A stretch of DNA of 64,000 nucleotides, taken from the NCBI RefSeq assembly GCF_963674635.1, contig NZ_OY771475.1, forward strand, positions 1,922,001-1,986,000, read 5' to 3'. How positions within the stretch are numbered: the first letter of the stretch is position 1; each line of letters begins with the position of its first letter. Below the pieces are notes generated by a model that did no database searches, was not told the DNA's origin, and saw nothing but the letters and a program-made list of their open reading frames with translations. The DNA is from Breoghania sp. (GTDB lineage Bacteria > Pseudomonadota > Alphaproteobacteria > Rhizobiales > Stappiaceae). Positions 8,500 to 17,354 of the stretch are shown here, one piece after another. Both the position numbers and the translations under genes were made by a program.

Positions 8500-9519
8500 T
8501 CATTTTTGCAGGCTCGTGCCGAACTCGGCGACGGTGCGAACCTCGCCGGCCGTCACGCCGCGCCGGGTCTTGATGGGGGCATGGTCGAAGCGCGCCAGCA
8601 CGTCCGCCTCATCCTCATCCACCTCCATCAGCGCGGAGATCACGCCCGCCATCATGGCTTCGGACGCGCGCGTCGTGCCGTCATCGCATTTGAGGGCGAC
8701 GCCGAGACCAACTTCGGGGATCGCGGCACAGAAGACGCCTTCCGCACCCGTCTTGACATAAATGCGCTTTGAGAAAGCCTTCATCACATCGGTGCAGAAG
8801 CGATCCGTTCCCGCAACCATGTGGGGATGGCCGCAACAGGCGTCGTAAAGCGTGGCTGCGGCGTCCGCGCGGGCGGGCTCAAGTCCCTCGCCCGTTCCGA
8901 AACAGGCAAAGGCGCGCGCCAGGCCGGACAGCGGCGTCGCCCATGTGGGGATCGAACATCCATCGATCCCGCATTTGTCGGCCACGAGCGAGGCCCCCGT
9001 CATCGCCTCCATCACGGCGCGGATTTCCTGCTGAACGGGGTGATCGGGCTCCACATAGCCCTTGGTGGGCACACCCATGACACGGGCCAGCCCCAGAAAG
9101 CCCGCATGCTTGCCGGAACAGTTGTTGTGAAGCGCGCAAGGGCTCTCGCCATTGCAGATCAGGGCCGAACGATCCGCATCCAGCGCGGGCCACTGGGCCC
9201 CGCATTCCAGCGCATCTTCATCGAGCCCGGCCTTGATCAGCATGACGCGGGCGGTGTTGACGTGAATGTCCTCGCCATTATGCGAGGCGCAGGCAAGCGC
9301 GAGTTCTTCCGGCTCGAAATCCAGAGCCTCGGCGGCCCCCGACTCCACCAGCGGCAACGCCTGCAGGGCCTTCACGGCGGAACGTGGAAAGATCGGTCTT
9401 TCAATATCGCCAAGGGCGGAGCGCACATTTCCGGACGCATCGACAATGGCGATCGCGCCGCGATGGGCGGATTCCACCAACGCGCCGCGGGTGACTTCAA
9501 CAAGAACAGGATTGGTCAT
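8500..9519 (-). CDS. Asparaginase, Rhizobium etli ReAV type (PF06089)
   Basis: Predicted L-asparaginase (asparagine to aspartate plus ammonia), 339 aa, of the zinc-containing beta-lactamase-like class described for R. etli and unrelated to E. coli AnsA/AnsB. Counting from ATG 9519, the matching active-site residues are visible: Ser47 and Lys50 in RSAVKALQ, Ser79 in CASHNGE, Cys134 in NNCSGKHAG, Cys188 in GIDGCSIPTW, and a lysine in VKTGAEGVFCA. The spacing between the first five agrees with the published ReAV residues. The start at 9519 gives the usual MTNPVLVEVTRG N-terminus; ATG 9531 would add four residues. The neighbouring aminotransferase lies upstream on the same strand, consistent with an amino-acid catabolic pair. 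The substrate is inferred from the family. Confidence 0.92.
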   Translation of the reverse strand: MTNPVLVEVTRGALVESAHRGAIAIVDASGNVRSALGDIERPIFPRSAVKALQALPLVESGAAEALDFEPEELALACASHNGEDIHVNTARVMLIKAGLDEDALECGAQWPALDADRSALICNGESPCALHNNCSGKHAGFLGLARVMGVPTKGYVEPDHPVQQEIRAVMEAMTGASLVADKCGIDGCSIPTWATPLSGLARAFACFGTGEGLEPARADAAATLYDACCGHPHMVAGTDRFCTDVMKAFSKRIYVKTGAEGVFCAAIPEVGLGVALKCDDGTTRASEAMMAGVISALMEVDEDEADVLARFDHAPIKTRRGVTAGEVRTVAEFGTSLQK

Positions 9520-9644
9520 GGCGTGATCCATTGCCGGAAGCGGGACTGACGCGGCGCGCGCGCTCCCTGAAGGTGTGCGTTACATTCGCGAAGGTATCGG
9601 ATGCCCCGGCGTAATCAAGCGCGCAGGGAAGCGTCCGGCTGAGG

Positions 9645-10829
9645 TTAGCCCGCGACCACGTCCGGCACTTCGCCCCGGATCCAGCGGCCCAGACGGGCCA
9701 CGGCCTCATCCAGAACCTCGTCGCGCTTGCAGAAGCAGAAGCGGATGAAGCAGGAGGGAGCATCGTCGCCATAGAAGGCGGAAACCGGCACGGCGGTCAC
9801 GCCTGCCTCCACCGTCAGGCGGCGGCACATCTCCACATCGTCGAGGCCCGGCAGAATGCCGGAGGCATCGCAGGTCACGAAATAGGTGCCCTCGCAGGGA
9901 AGCACCGCGAAGCCCAGTCGCGCCAGCCCGTCCGCCAGCCGGTCGCGCTTGGCCTGAAGCTCGCCCGCCAGTTCCTCGTAATAGGCGTCGCCCTTGGTCA
10001 GGCCATAGGCGACCGCCTTTTGCAGGTTCGGCGCGGTTGTGAAGGTGACGAACTGATGCGCCTTGGCGATCGGATCGAGAAGCGCGGGGGTGGCTGTGAT
10101 GTAGCCGACCTTCCAGCCGGTGAGCGAGAAGGTCTTGCCGGCCGACCCGATGCGCACGGCGCGTTCGCGCATGCCGTCGAAGGCCATCAGCGGGCGATGC
10201 TTCGCGCCGTCAAAGATGATGTGCTCGTAAACCTCATCGCAGATCGCATAGAGATCGTACGCCACGCAGAGCTTCGCGATGCCCGCCAGTTCCTCTTCGG
10301 AAAAGACCTTGGCGGCCGGGTTCATCGGGTTGTTGATCAGGATCGCCTTGGTGGCGGGGGTGATGGCGGCTTCGAAGGCGTCGAGATCGAATTTCCATTC
10401 CGGCGGCGTCACGCGCAGGCGCACGGGCGTTGCGCCGGCCCGCTTCACCAGCGGCAGATAGCAATCGTAAAGCGGCTCGATCAGGATGACCTCGTCACCG
10501 GGCTCCACCAGCGCCATCAGGCAATCGGCCAGGGCTTCTGTCGCGCCGGAGGTGACCAGGACCTCGCGCTGCCAGTCAATATCGAGATCGTAAAAGCGCT
10601 TGTTGCTGTCGGCCACGGCCTGACGCAGTTCCGGCAATCCCAGCATGGGCGGATACTGGTTCGGCCCGGTCATGAGCGCGGAAGCCGCCTGCGCGCGGAC
10701 ATCTTCGGGCCCGTCCACATCCGGAAACCCCTGCCCGAGATTGATCGCGCCATGCTCCATGGCGAGACGCGACATGGCTTCAAACACGGTTGTGGGCAAA
10801 CCCGTGAAAACGGAGTTGGTGGACTTCAT
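9645..10829 (-). CDS. PLP-dependent aminotransferase, class I/II (kynurenine/methionine aminotransferase-like)
   Basis: Cytoplasmic fold-type I aminotransferase, 394 aa. The PLP lysine is Lys232 in SAGKTFSLTGWKVG, with the cofactor-contacting NNPMNP and CDEVYEHIIF motifs before it and FIRFCFCK with the substrate-carboxylate arginine near the C-terminus. The N-terminal INLGQGFPD and YPPMLGLPELRQA resemble the KAT/YbdL group of transaminases that act on kynurenine, methionine or glutamine, but the substrate cannot be fixed from sequence. ATG 10829 has a strong GAGGAAGGAA site about 9 bases upstream; the longer frame to 10949 is unsupported. It is followed by the asparaginase gene after about 125 bases, so co-transcription is possible. 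Confidence 0.93.
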   Translation of the reverse strand: MKSTNSVFTGLPTTVFEAMSRLAMEHGAINLGQGFPDVDGPEDVRAQAASALMTGPNQYPPMLGLPELRQAVADSNKRFYDLDIDWQREVLVTSGATEALADCLMALVEPGDEVILIEPLYDCYLPLVKRAGATPVRLRVTPPEWKFDLDAFEAAITPATKAILINNPMNPAAKVFSEEELAGIAKLCVAYDLYAICDEVYEHIIFDGAKHRPLMAFDGMRERAVRIGSAGKTFSLTGWKVGYITATPALLDPIAKAHQFVTFTTAPNLQKAVAYGLTKGDAYYEELAGELQAKRDRLADGLARLGFAVLPCEGTYFVTCDASGILPGLDDVEMCRRLTVEAGVTAVPVSAFYGDDAPSCFIRFCFCKRDEVLDEAVARLGRWIRGEVPDVVAG

Positions 10830-11132
10830 GGGCTGAGTTTCCTTCCTCGCAACCATGCCTGTTGCACCCGGCCGCTCAAGTCGGCGCAACCTCTTTTGCT
10901 GTTGTGTTACTACGTCTGATGCTGGTCGCGAAAGACATAGAATTGGCAATAGGGAAAACAGCCCCGAACATCAGGGTTTCCCCGCATGCCCGCGCAGCAG
11001 TGATGTGGAAAGCGCGAAGAAAGATGCACCAGCACAACGCCTCAGGGGGCCCGGCGGGCTTGGCCGGAGGACTCACCCCTCACAGCACAAGATCGGTGTA
11101 ACGTCCGGCCCGCAACCGGGTGCCCGCGCCGC
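10830..11132. other. Intergenic region upstream of the aminotransferase
   Basis: About 300 bases between the end of the GT2 gene and the start of the aminotransferase gene, both on the - strand. It presumably holds the aminotransferase promoter. I see no RNA gene, repeat or credible small protein; open frames here have no recognisable features. Confidence 0.4.
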
Positions 11133-12095
11133 TCAGCGCATTTTTTCCAGCGACGCAACAAGGCTTTTTTGCGCATTGGCCGGAAAGCTGCCGAACAGAT
11201 GGACCTGGGCTTGCGGTATCACATAGGGGCCACCCCGCAACGCGGCGTATTCTTCCCTGAACTCCGCCGTCGGCGGCTTCAACGCGTTGGTCGCGACCCC
11301 GCCATGAACCTGGTGGAATGTCCCCTCGCCCAGAAGCATGACCGGAAAGCAACCGTCGCTCTCCACCGCGCGTTTCCACGTGTCGAGATTGGCGAGCCCG
11401 CCGCCGGGGGTGCGAAAGCGTGGATCGTAGCCACCAAGCTCGCGCCAATGGGCGGCTGTGAGGAACAACGCGTTGGTCTCAGCCGGGACCTGGAACCACC
11501 CTCGAGCCGATGATCCGGCGAAAACCGAGATATCGAACAGCCGGTAGCCGTCTTCTTCCCAGCCGCTGCCCGCCAGAAGCGTATCTTCCGCCTCCTGATC
11601 GTAGCCTTCGCGCACGGAGCGCATCTGAACGTCGGGGCCGAGATGAAAGGCCAGGGTGCCGATGACCGGGCGCTCGTGGAGACGCGCGGCCATCAGCGCG
11701 GCGCGGAGCAACCCCGGAGACGCCATGCGCGCACCATCGATGAAAACCCCGATCAGGTTTCCTTGCGCCGCCTCGATCCCGCGATTGATGGCGGCCACGG
11801 GGGAGACGGTTGGGTTCTCCATGCGAAGGATCTTCAGATCCGGGATCCAGCGGCGGCACGCGTCCTCATCGAACGGTCTGGTGGATCCGTTGTCCACCAC
11901 GATGACCTCGACCTCCCCCGCCTCGACACCGCGTTGATAGTCGGTGGAGAGGGTCCGGATGGTGCGCGGCAATTCGCGGGCCATGTTATAGGCCACAACG
12001 ACGAGTGAAAGCTCAGGACACCTCAAGAGAGGTCGCGATAGATCTCTCATGTCTCCCCCGGACACGCCCCTTCCACTCGTCAGGGCTTGAGCCAA
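11133..12095 (-). CDS. Glycosyltransferase family 2
   Basis: GT-A fold glycosyltransferase, 320 aa. The nucleotide-sugar domain starts at SLVVVAYNMARELPRTIRTL, with VIVVDNGSTRP (uridine/sugar contacts) and an acidic FIDGARMASPG in the DxD position. The C-terminal part (GGYDPRFRTPGGGLANLDTW and the later FHQVHGGVA) resembles the ED/H region of GT2 enzymes acting on surface or secondary-metabolite glycans. Donor and acceptor are unknown. The first start overlaps the upstream methyltransferase gene by 16 bases; the internal ATG at 12050 (MRDLSRPLL) is an alternative. The overlap implies co-transcription, so the enzyme may act on the same acceptor as that methyltransferase. Confidence 0.88.
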   Translation of the reverse strand: MAQALTSGRGVSGGDMRDLSRPLLRCPELSLVVVAYNMARELPRTIRTLSTDYQRGVEAGEVEVIVVDNGSTRPFDEDACRRWIPDLKILRMENPTVSPVAAINRGIEAAQGNLIGVFIDGARMASPGLLRAALMAARLHERPVIGTLAFHLGPDVQMRSVREGYDQEAEDTLLAGSGWEEDGYRLFDISVFAGSSARGWFQVPAETNALFLTAAHWRELGGYDPRFRTPGGGLANLDTWKRAVESDGCFPVMLLGEGTFHQVHGGVATNALKPPTAEFREEYAALRGGPYVIPQAQVHLFGSFPANAQKSLVASLEKMR

Positions 12096-13597
12096 TAGAC
12101 GCCGCTCCCGTCGATCGCCACCATTTCCGGCAGCTCTTCGCCGCGGGAAGCGAAGAAATCGCGAACGGCATTCCGGCAGACGTCGATCGCGCCATAGTCG
12201 TCCATGATCACGACGCCGCCGGAGGACACCTTATCATAGAGCGCGTTCAGCGCGTCCATGGTCGACGAGTAAAGATCGCCGTCAAGGCGCAGCAAGGCGA
12301 TCCTGTCGACGGGCGCTGTCGGCAGGGTGTCGGCAAACCACCCTTTCAGGAAAACGACATTGTCGTCCAGCAGATCATAAAGCTCGAAATTGCGGCGGAC
12401 CGTTTCCTGGTCCACCGCAAGCTGCGGATACCGCGCCTTGGTGAGATCGAGCCCTCGGTCCTGCTCGCTCGGCGCCGGCAGTCCCTCGAAGCTGTCGGCG
12501 ACAAAAACCCTGCGATCGGTCAGCCCGCGCGCTTTCAGATAGGCTTGCATGAAGATGCAGGCCCCGCCGCGCCAGACGCCGCATTCCATCAGGTCGCCCT
12601 CGACACCCGTCTCGCAGACAAGATCGAGATGCGCATGAAGGCTGTCCAGCCGCGCCCGCCCCATCATGGTGTGGTTGAAGCCGCAATTGGCGATCTTGCG
12701 CCCGGGGAACTGACCGACAGCGCGGGAACGCTGCAATTCGGCAAGCCCCTGTGGACAGGCCTTCCCTATGTCATGAAGGTCTGCGTAAGCGAACTCGCGC
12801 GTTCCTTCCAGACATTGACGCAGATAGGAGATGCGCAATTCGTCTTCGATATAGATCTCGTTGAGCAGGATCTTTTTCAACAGATCCAGATAACGCCCGT
12901 TCTGTCGGCCAGCCGCCCCCTGTCCTGGTCCAGAACGGCGGGCCGCAACGCTTTCCAGATGGTCGCGCACACGCGATACCGGAACCGGCGCCAGCCGATC
13001 ACGCAGACTGTCGAGGGATGCCTCGCGCCACTCCCCGGCTTCAAGACGCTCCACGATCTCACCATAAGCGTCTTTCAGCACCGTGGACTGCGGATCAAGA
13101 CCGGAGATGATCGCCAGCCCCTTGATCTCGATGTCGAACACCTCGATCGTCAGATCCGGGCGGTATTCTCGCAAGACAGGGATGAGCCTGTAGACATCGC
13201 CCGTCCAGTACTGGCCCTGACGGTCCCGCGTCGCCCAGGACATATCGGCTGGCAGAACATCGTCGGTCAGAATGACGGAAGAAGGCTTGGCGCAGCTTTC
13301 CAGATTCATGAAATCGCGCAAGGCGTATTCCACGCGGTGCATGCCGTCGATGAAGGCGAGATCGGGGCCCTCACCCAGGATCTCCGCCAGATCACTACGG
13401 GCGAAGAAGTCGTCGCTGGTTTCACGATAGAGGCTGGTGGGCGCTGAAAGCGTCTGCGTGATCTCGAAATCGGGATCGACGGCGATGGCCCTGCATCTGG
13501 CAAGCGCCAGGCTTATTCCGACGCGACATCCGATCTCGACATAGAGATGCGGTTCGATCGTTTCGTGCGCAAGACGCAACGCTTCAAGGTAATTCAT
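12080..13597 (-). CDS. Two-domain methyltransferase: class I SAM-MTase + TylF/MycF-type sugar O-methyltransferase
   Basis: Protein of 505 aa with two SAM-dependent methyltransferase-like halves. Residues 1-170: YVEIGCRVG (19-27) is the SAM glycine motif, VDPDFE the acidic loop, and AFIDGMH (81-87) the post-motif strand. Residues about 235-505 are a TylF-like domain (macrocin/mycinamicin 3''-O-methyltransferase family): MECGVWRGG (337-345), DSFEGLP (368-374), LRLDGDLYSST (436-446) and DDYGA (466-470), including the acidic metal-binding residues of that family. A role in O-methylating a sugar is inferred from the TylF half and the adjacent GT2 gene. The start ATG at 13597 excludes an unsupported 68-residue extension that crosses a terminator. 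The first domain may be a second methyltransferase or a structural duplicate. Confidence 0.87.
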   Translation of the reverse strand: MNYLEALRLAHETIEPHLYVEIGCRVGISLALARCRAIAVDPDFEITQTLSAPTSLYRETSDDFFARSDLAEILGEGPDLAFIDGMHRVEYALRDFMNLESCAKPSSVILTDDVLPADMSWATRDRQGQYWTGDVYRLIPVLREYRPDLTIEVFDIEIKGLAIISGLDPQSTVLKDAYGEIVERLEAGEWREASLDSLRDRLAPVPVSRVRDHLESVAARRSGPGQGAAGRQNGRYLDLLKKILLNEIYIEDELRISYLRQCLEGTREFAYADLHDIGKACPQGLAELQRSRAVGQFPGRKIANCGFNHTMMGRARLDSLHAHLDLVCETGVEGDLMECGVWRGGACIFMQAYLKARGLTDRRVFVADSFEGLPAPSEQDRGLDLTKARYPQLAVDQETVRRNFELYDLLDDNVVFLKGWFADTLPTAPVDRIALLRLDGDLYSSTMDALNALYDKVSSGGVVIMDDYGAIDVCRNAVRDFFASRGEELPEMVAIDGSGVYWLKP

Positions 13598-13725
13598 TGC
13601 GGCCCTGTGTAAAACTGCGCATCCCGGCGGCGCTTTTACTGCTTCTCCACCTGATTCGCAAATCGGAGGCACCTCGCGTGGCCACGGCAGGGCACGTTCC
13701 ACACCTTTCATCCCGCCGGCGAATA

Positions 13726-13762
13726 TGAAAACAACGCGGCATCCATCGGACACCGCGTTGTT
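13726..13762 (-). terminator. Rho-independent terminator for the secreted-protein gene at 13798-15054
   Basis: Perfect 10-bp stem AACAACGCGG (13730-13739) / CCGCGTTGTT (13753-13762) with a 13-base loop. Read on the - strand it is followed by TTTTCATATTC. It lies 35 bases after the stop codon of the secreted protein gene and separates it from the methyltransferase gene. Confidence 0.85.
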
Positions 13763-13797
13763 GATACCATATGCCTGACGGCATCCAGCGCGGCTTG

Positions 13798-15054
13798 TCA
13801 CTTGTCGAGTTCATGCTCCAGCGCGCTGATGCGCTTGTTGAGCTGCTCGATGTAGATATGCGCCTTTTCCAGCTCGTGAATGACGCCCGCCGTCTTTTCC
13901 GTCACATTGAACGGCTGGTCGGGAGCCGTCGGCCCCACGCCCCACAGATGCTTGTTCTTCCACATGTAATCGGCGTGTTCCTCGATCGTCTCGACCTCAT
14001 AGAGGTCCTGATCGAAGACGCCGTCGCACGGTCCGGGATTACAGGTCGGGCCTTGCGTGACGATGCCATTGGCGTCGATCTTTGCCCACAGGTCAGCCCC
14101 GGTGACCGTAGGCCCTGCCAGAAGGATGGCCGTGTTGCCAAGTTCGATCTGGGTCTTGGTACTGCCGGATCCGTCAAGTGCGACGAAGCGGCGGTTTGCG
14201 TTGTTCGTCTGGAACCGGAACTGGACCGCGCTGTTGTTGGAGCTTTCAAGGCGGGCCAGTTTGATGCCGTCGCCGGTCACGAGAAAGGAGTCCATGCCCG
14301 ACGCATTGATCTCCAACGGGACCGTCGGGTTATTCGTGCCGATGCCGACATAGCCCGATGACGAGACGATGAAATCGTCCGTCGTGCCCGCGCCGTTCTC
14401 CACCTGGAACGGCCCGTCCGGCGTGCTGGTCCCGAGGCCAACTCGGCCATTATTCGCGATGAAAAGCGAATTGGCCGGCGCACCCGGCGCGATCTTGAAC
14501 GGGATCCGGCCGGAATTCGTCACGTCCCGGATGAAAAAGTTGGTCTCGTTGCCCGCAACATCCCACGTTTGGGACGTGAAGCCTCCCGAAGAGTCCTGCT
14601 CCAGACGGAGGGCGGGGGAGTTACCGGACCTGGTGTGGAGATTGACCGCGGGCGTATTCGTCTGGAAACCGACATTGCCGTTTCTCGACATGAACACCGT
14701 ATTGTTCGGCGCGCTGGACTGAATGAACAAGGGCTTCGTGCCGCTCGTTGAATCCTCAATGGCGAACATGTTCTGGCCGCCATTGGTGGTCTCGTTGGCG
14801 ATCAGACGCCAGTCGACATTCGGGAAGGAACCGGAGTTACTCGTATCATTGAAAAAGATACGCAGGTTGTTTTCCTTCAGGATGAGCGTATCGAAGCTGA
14901 AGGTCTCGCCGTTCACGCAGTCCACACCGGTGCAAAGACTGCCCTGAATGATCACGTCCTGAGCAAACACCTGATCCGCGTGCGCCGAGCTGGACATCAT
15001 GACGCTCGATGCCATCAAGGCCGCGACGACGCCGGCTTGAAGCTGCTTCTTCAT
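13798..15054 (-). CDS. Secreted protein with phage-tail-fibre-like GxGTxxP motifs and C-terminal coiled coil
   Basis: Exported protein of 418 aa, function unknown. There is a signal peptide at 1-26 (cleavage after SSAHA). Three motifs recur: NGNVGFQTNTP (126-135), NGRVGLGTSTP (202-212) and GYVGIGTNNP (234-243), each followed by a hydrophobic beta strand (LHT, FQVENG, LEINASG). This xGxVGIGTxxPxxxLxV pattern is typical of trimeric tail-fibre/adhesin stalks ahead of an intramolecular chaperone. The C-terminus (about 385-418) is a heptad-rich helix, KTAGVIHELEKAHIYIEQLN, instead of a clear S74 peptidase. Four cysteines occur in two CxxxxxC-like pairs (41/46 and 338/343). The smaller secreted gene upstream on the same strand is a likely partner. 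An adhesin or surface-fibre role is inferred only. Confidence 0.78.
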   Translation of the reverse strand: MKKQLQAGVVAALMASSVMMSSSAHADQVFAQDVIIQGSLCTGVDCVNGETFSFDTLILKENNLRIFFNDTSNSGSFPNVDWRLIANETTNGGQNMFAIEDSTSGTKPLFIQSSAPNNTVFMSRNGNVGFQTNTPAVNLHTRSGNSPALRLEQDSSGGFTSQTWDVAGNETNFFIRDVTNSGRIPFKIAPGAPANSLFIANNGRVGLGTSTPDGPFQVENGAGTTDDFIVSSSGYVGIGTNNPTVPLEINASGMDSFLVTGDGIKLARLESSNNSAVQFRFQTNNANRRFVALDGSGSTKTQIELGNTAILLAGPTVTGADLWAKIDANGIVTQGPTCNPGPCDGVFDQDLYEVETIEEHADYMWKNKHLWGVGPTAPDQPFNVTEKTAGVIHELEKAHIYIEQLNKRISALEHELDK

Positions 15055-15213
15055 CAGATCATTTCTCCCCCCGGCCCGTGCCGGTCAATTGCCGCGGCTT
15101 CGCTCCGCGTCATGTCTCACGAGCAATGCCGCCCGCCAGAACCGGCCTCGGACACTGCATGCTCACTTGCCCCTGAGACCCCGACGACGCAGCGGTCTCG
15201 TGTATTACGCAAC

Positions 15214-15702
15214 TTATCGCTCTTCTTCGTCCCGGAACTGCTTGATCACGCCGCCCTTCACGACGAACGTCCCACCAAGCTGCGCGCCTTCAAATGCGGC
15301 CTTTCTGGCGTCTTCGCCGCGCCCGTCATTCAGTGTGGAGCGGTACTCGACGCGCTTAGTCGTGGAGCCGGTGAGCTGGAAATTGTAGAGCCCATCTTCC
15401 ACCTTGCCGAACTTGCGCAGGTTGATAACCGGCGCTGTGCGCTCCGACTGCGCGGAGACGTGGAACCCGTTCGGGCCGGAAATGGAAAGCGTCAGATTGC
15501 GGTAGTTCCCGCCGAGATCGAAGCCGATGGTCGCATCCGCGAAGCGGCGCGTGGCGACAAGCGCCCCATCGTCGGCGCGCGCGACATCCACGCCCCCCGT
15601 TACGGTCAGCATGACGACAGCAAGCACCAAGTGGCTCGCCGACATACGGCCCGAGCCGCGCCTCCGCGCCCTCATCGCATAGGATCCGACTTTTTCGGAC
15701 AT
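15214..15702 (-). CDS. Small secreted protein of unknown function
   Basis: A 162-aa protein with an N-terminal export signal (hydrophobic HLVLAVVMLTVTGGVDVARA after a basic start), then a compact, mostly beta mature domain of about 120 residues (FDLGGNYRNLTLSISGPNGF, VEDGLYNFQLTG), and a charged tail ending FRDEEER. The start ATG at 15702 follows GGAGGGGG. The longer frame upstream lacks support. It lies 160 bases upstream of the tail-fibre-like gene on the same strand, so they probably share a transcript. No cysteines or enzymatic motif are apparent. A structural or chaperone-like accessory to the neighbouring fibre protein is a guess. Confidence 0.72.
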   Translation of the reverse strand: MSEKVGSYAMRARRRGSGRMSASHLVLAVVMLTVTGGVDVARADDGALVATRRFADATIGFDLGGNYRNLTLSISGPNGFHVSAQSERTAPVINLRKFGKVEDGLYNFQLTGSTTKRVEYRSTLNDGRGEDARKAAFEGAQLGGTFVVKGGVIKQFRDEEER

Positions 15703-16008
15703 TCCCCCTCCGCATGCCGCAGACCGGCAAATCGGCCCGCCCCTCCCCAGGCCCAGGCCTGGGCGGAGCAACGCATTTGCCTCGACTAGAATCTCATCCA
15801 GTTTATAGGGATCCAAAAGACATGCCAACCGCATATACTTGCGAAATCAACTCTACGCCGAATTTTAAAATGCTCATTACAATCTTCACCCCGCCGCCTC
15901 TCGGCGCGGACAGGAAGTTACGGGACTATTATCAGAATATCGATAATATTCACACCTCTCATTCAGATTTCTACGTTCCGATACAGACAATCGTCTGCGG
16001 TACATTAG
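15703..16008. other. A/T-rich intergenic region
   Basis: About 300 bases, unusually A/T-rich between 15830 and 16010, between two genes that both read on the - strand. It presumably contains the promoter of the small secreted protein gene. It includes the short perfect palindrome CCCAGGCCTGGG near 15748 and a small CAGAC-AATC-GTCTG hairpin near 15984. No credible coding frame was seen. Confidence 0.4.
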
Positions 16009-17352
16009 TTATTGGCCCGCCTGCGCATGCCAGCGCTGATTGGCCAGCGTCTGGGCCTCGTTGATCTGCCCGGATGTCAATCGTGGGCGCAGGGCGGCCC
16101 GCAGCTCAATGGCTTCGGAATGACCGGCGGTGCTTGCCAGATTCAGCCACATGTAGCCCATCACGAAGTCCTGCGGTGTGCCGAGTCCGCGGAAGGCGAG
16201 AAGCCCGAGATTGGTCATGGCGGGCACATATCCGCCATCGGCCGCTTTCTGGAAATAACGCGCGGCCTTGGCGTAATCGCGCGTCACGCCAAGGCCGCGG
16301 GCATGGATGTAGCCCAGCATGAACGCGGATAGCAGGTCGCCCCGACCGGCCGCCTTCTCATAGCTCTGCAGCGTCCAGCCTCCGGAATAGGGGGCGGCCA
16401 GGCGGCTATCATAGATGGCTTCGATCTCGTTCAGGTCGATCCGCGGCGCAGCTTCCGGCACCTCGGCCGCACGACCTCCCCGGCGATACCAGTCATAGGC
16501 GAGGCTCTCGCTTTGGGGGCGGCCAAAGCCGTTTTCAAACATGACGCCCAGATTGAGCATCGCCTGCTTCACCCCCTGATCGGCAGCCATCTGGAAGAGA
16601 TCGGCGGCCTTTTCGTAATCCTGCGGCACCCCCTCCCCGCGCACATAGATCAGGCCCAGATTGTTCTGCGCGCGCGCTACGCCCTTCCCGGCGGCGGAAG
16701 CCAGCAGCTCGCGGGCCCGAACCGGATCCTTCGCCACCCCTCGCCCCTCCAGATAGAGGATCCCGAGATTGGCCTCCGCCTCCGCCAGCCCCTGGGCCCG
16801 CGCCTTCTCATACCAGCGCGCCGCTTCCGCCGGATCGGCGGGTGTGCCATGGCCATTGTCATACATGGCCGCCAGATCGAACTGGTGATGCGGGTCGCCC
16901 TGTTCGGCGGCCAGCCGGTACCATTTCAGCGCCTCGGTGAAGCTCTGCGCCACACCGGTTCCGGCCGCGTAATAAAGCGCCAGACGGTTCTGGGCCTCGG
17001 CATTACCGGTGGCGGCGGCGCGCGCGTACCAGCGGGCTGCGGCGGAGAAATCCTGCGGAACGCCGGTGCCGTTGTTGTAGATGGCGGCGAGTTGAAGCTG
17101 CGCCTCGACATTTCCAGCCTCCGCCAGAGGACGCAGAAGGTCGATCGCGCCGCTCCAGTCATTGCGCGACAGAGCCTCCTGCGCGCGCGCCAGACCGGCG
17201 GCTTCATCGGACGCGGCCTCAAGCGACCCCGTTGTCAGAACGCCAAAACCGATGGCGAGCACGAGCGCGAGCGCCAGCGGGGCCCGCACCACGTGGACCG
17301 AACGACGGCCCCGCCCCTCGCCTTTCCTTGTCGGGACAACCGGAACGCGCAT
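16009..17352 (-). CDS. Exported SEL1-like repeat protein
   Basis: A 447-aa protein with an N-terminal signal/anchor (basic KGEGRGRRSVHVVRAP then ALALVLAIGFGVLTTGSLEA). Roughly nine SEL1-type TPR repeats of about 36 residues follow, with signatures such as LAAIYNNGTGVPQDFSAAAR, LALYYAAGTGVAQSFTEAL and LGLIYVRGEGVPQDYEKAAD. Near 300-330 (YDSRLAAPYSGGWTLQSYE) the pattern is interrupted by a less regular insert. SEL1 solenoids mediate protein-protein contacts; location is probably periplasmic. The start is ATG 17352, three bases after the upstream gene's TGA, so the two SEL1 genes are translationally coupled. The last repeat ends with MWLNLASTAGHSEAIELRAA and a QAQTLANQRW-like tail shared with the neighbour, suggesting they are paralogues. 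Confidence 0.88.
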   Translation of the reverse strand: MRVPVVPTRKGEGRGRRSVHVVRAPLALALVLAIGFGVLTTGSLEAASDEAAGLARAQEALSRNDWSGAIDLLRPLAEAGNVEAQLQLAAIYNNGTGVPQDFSAAARWYARAAATGNAEAQNRLALYYAAGTGVAQSFTEALKWYRLAAEQGDPHHQFDLAAMYDNGHGTPADPAEAARWYEKARAQGLAEAEANLGILYLEGRGVAKDPVRARELLASAAGKGVARAQNNLGLIYVRGEGVPQDYEKAADLFQMAADQGVKQAMLNLGVMFENGFGRPQSESLAYDWYRRGGRAAEVPEAAPRIDLNEIEAIYDSRLAAPYSGGWTLQSYEKAAGRGDLLSAFMLGYIHARGLGVTRDYAKAARYFQKAADGGYVPAMTNLGLLAFRGLGTPQDFVMGYMWLNLASTAGHSEAIELRAALRPRLTSGQINEAQTLANQRWHAQAGQ

Positions 17353-17354
17353 GG

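Noticed and set aside
12096..13447. A long + strand frame opposite the two-domain methyltransferase
   Set aside because: No motif and overlaps two convincing - strand genes.
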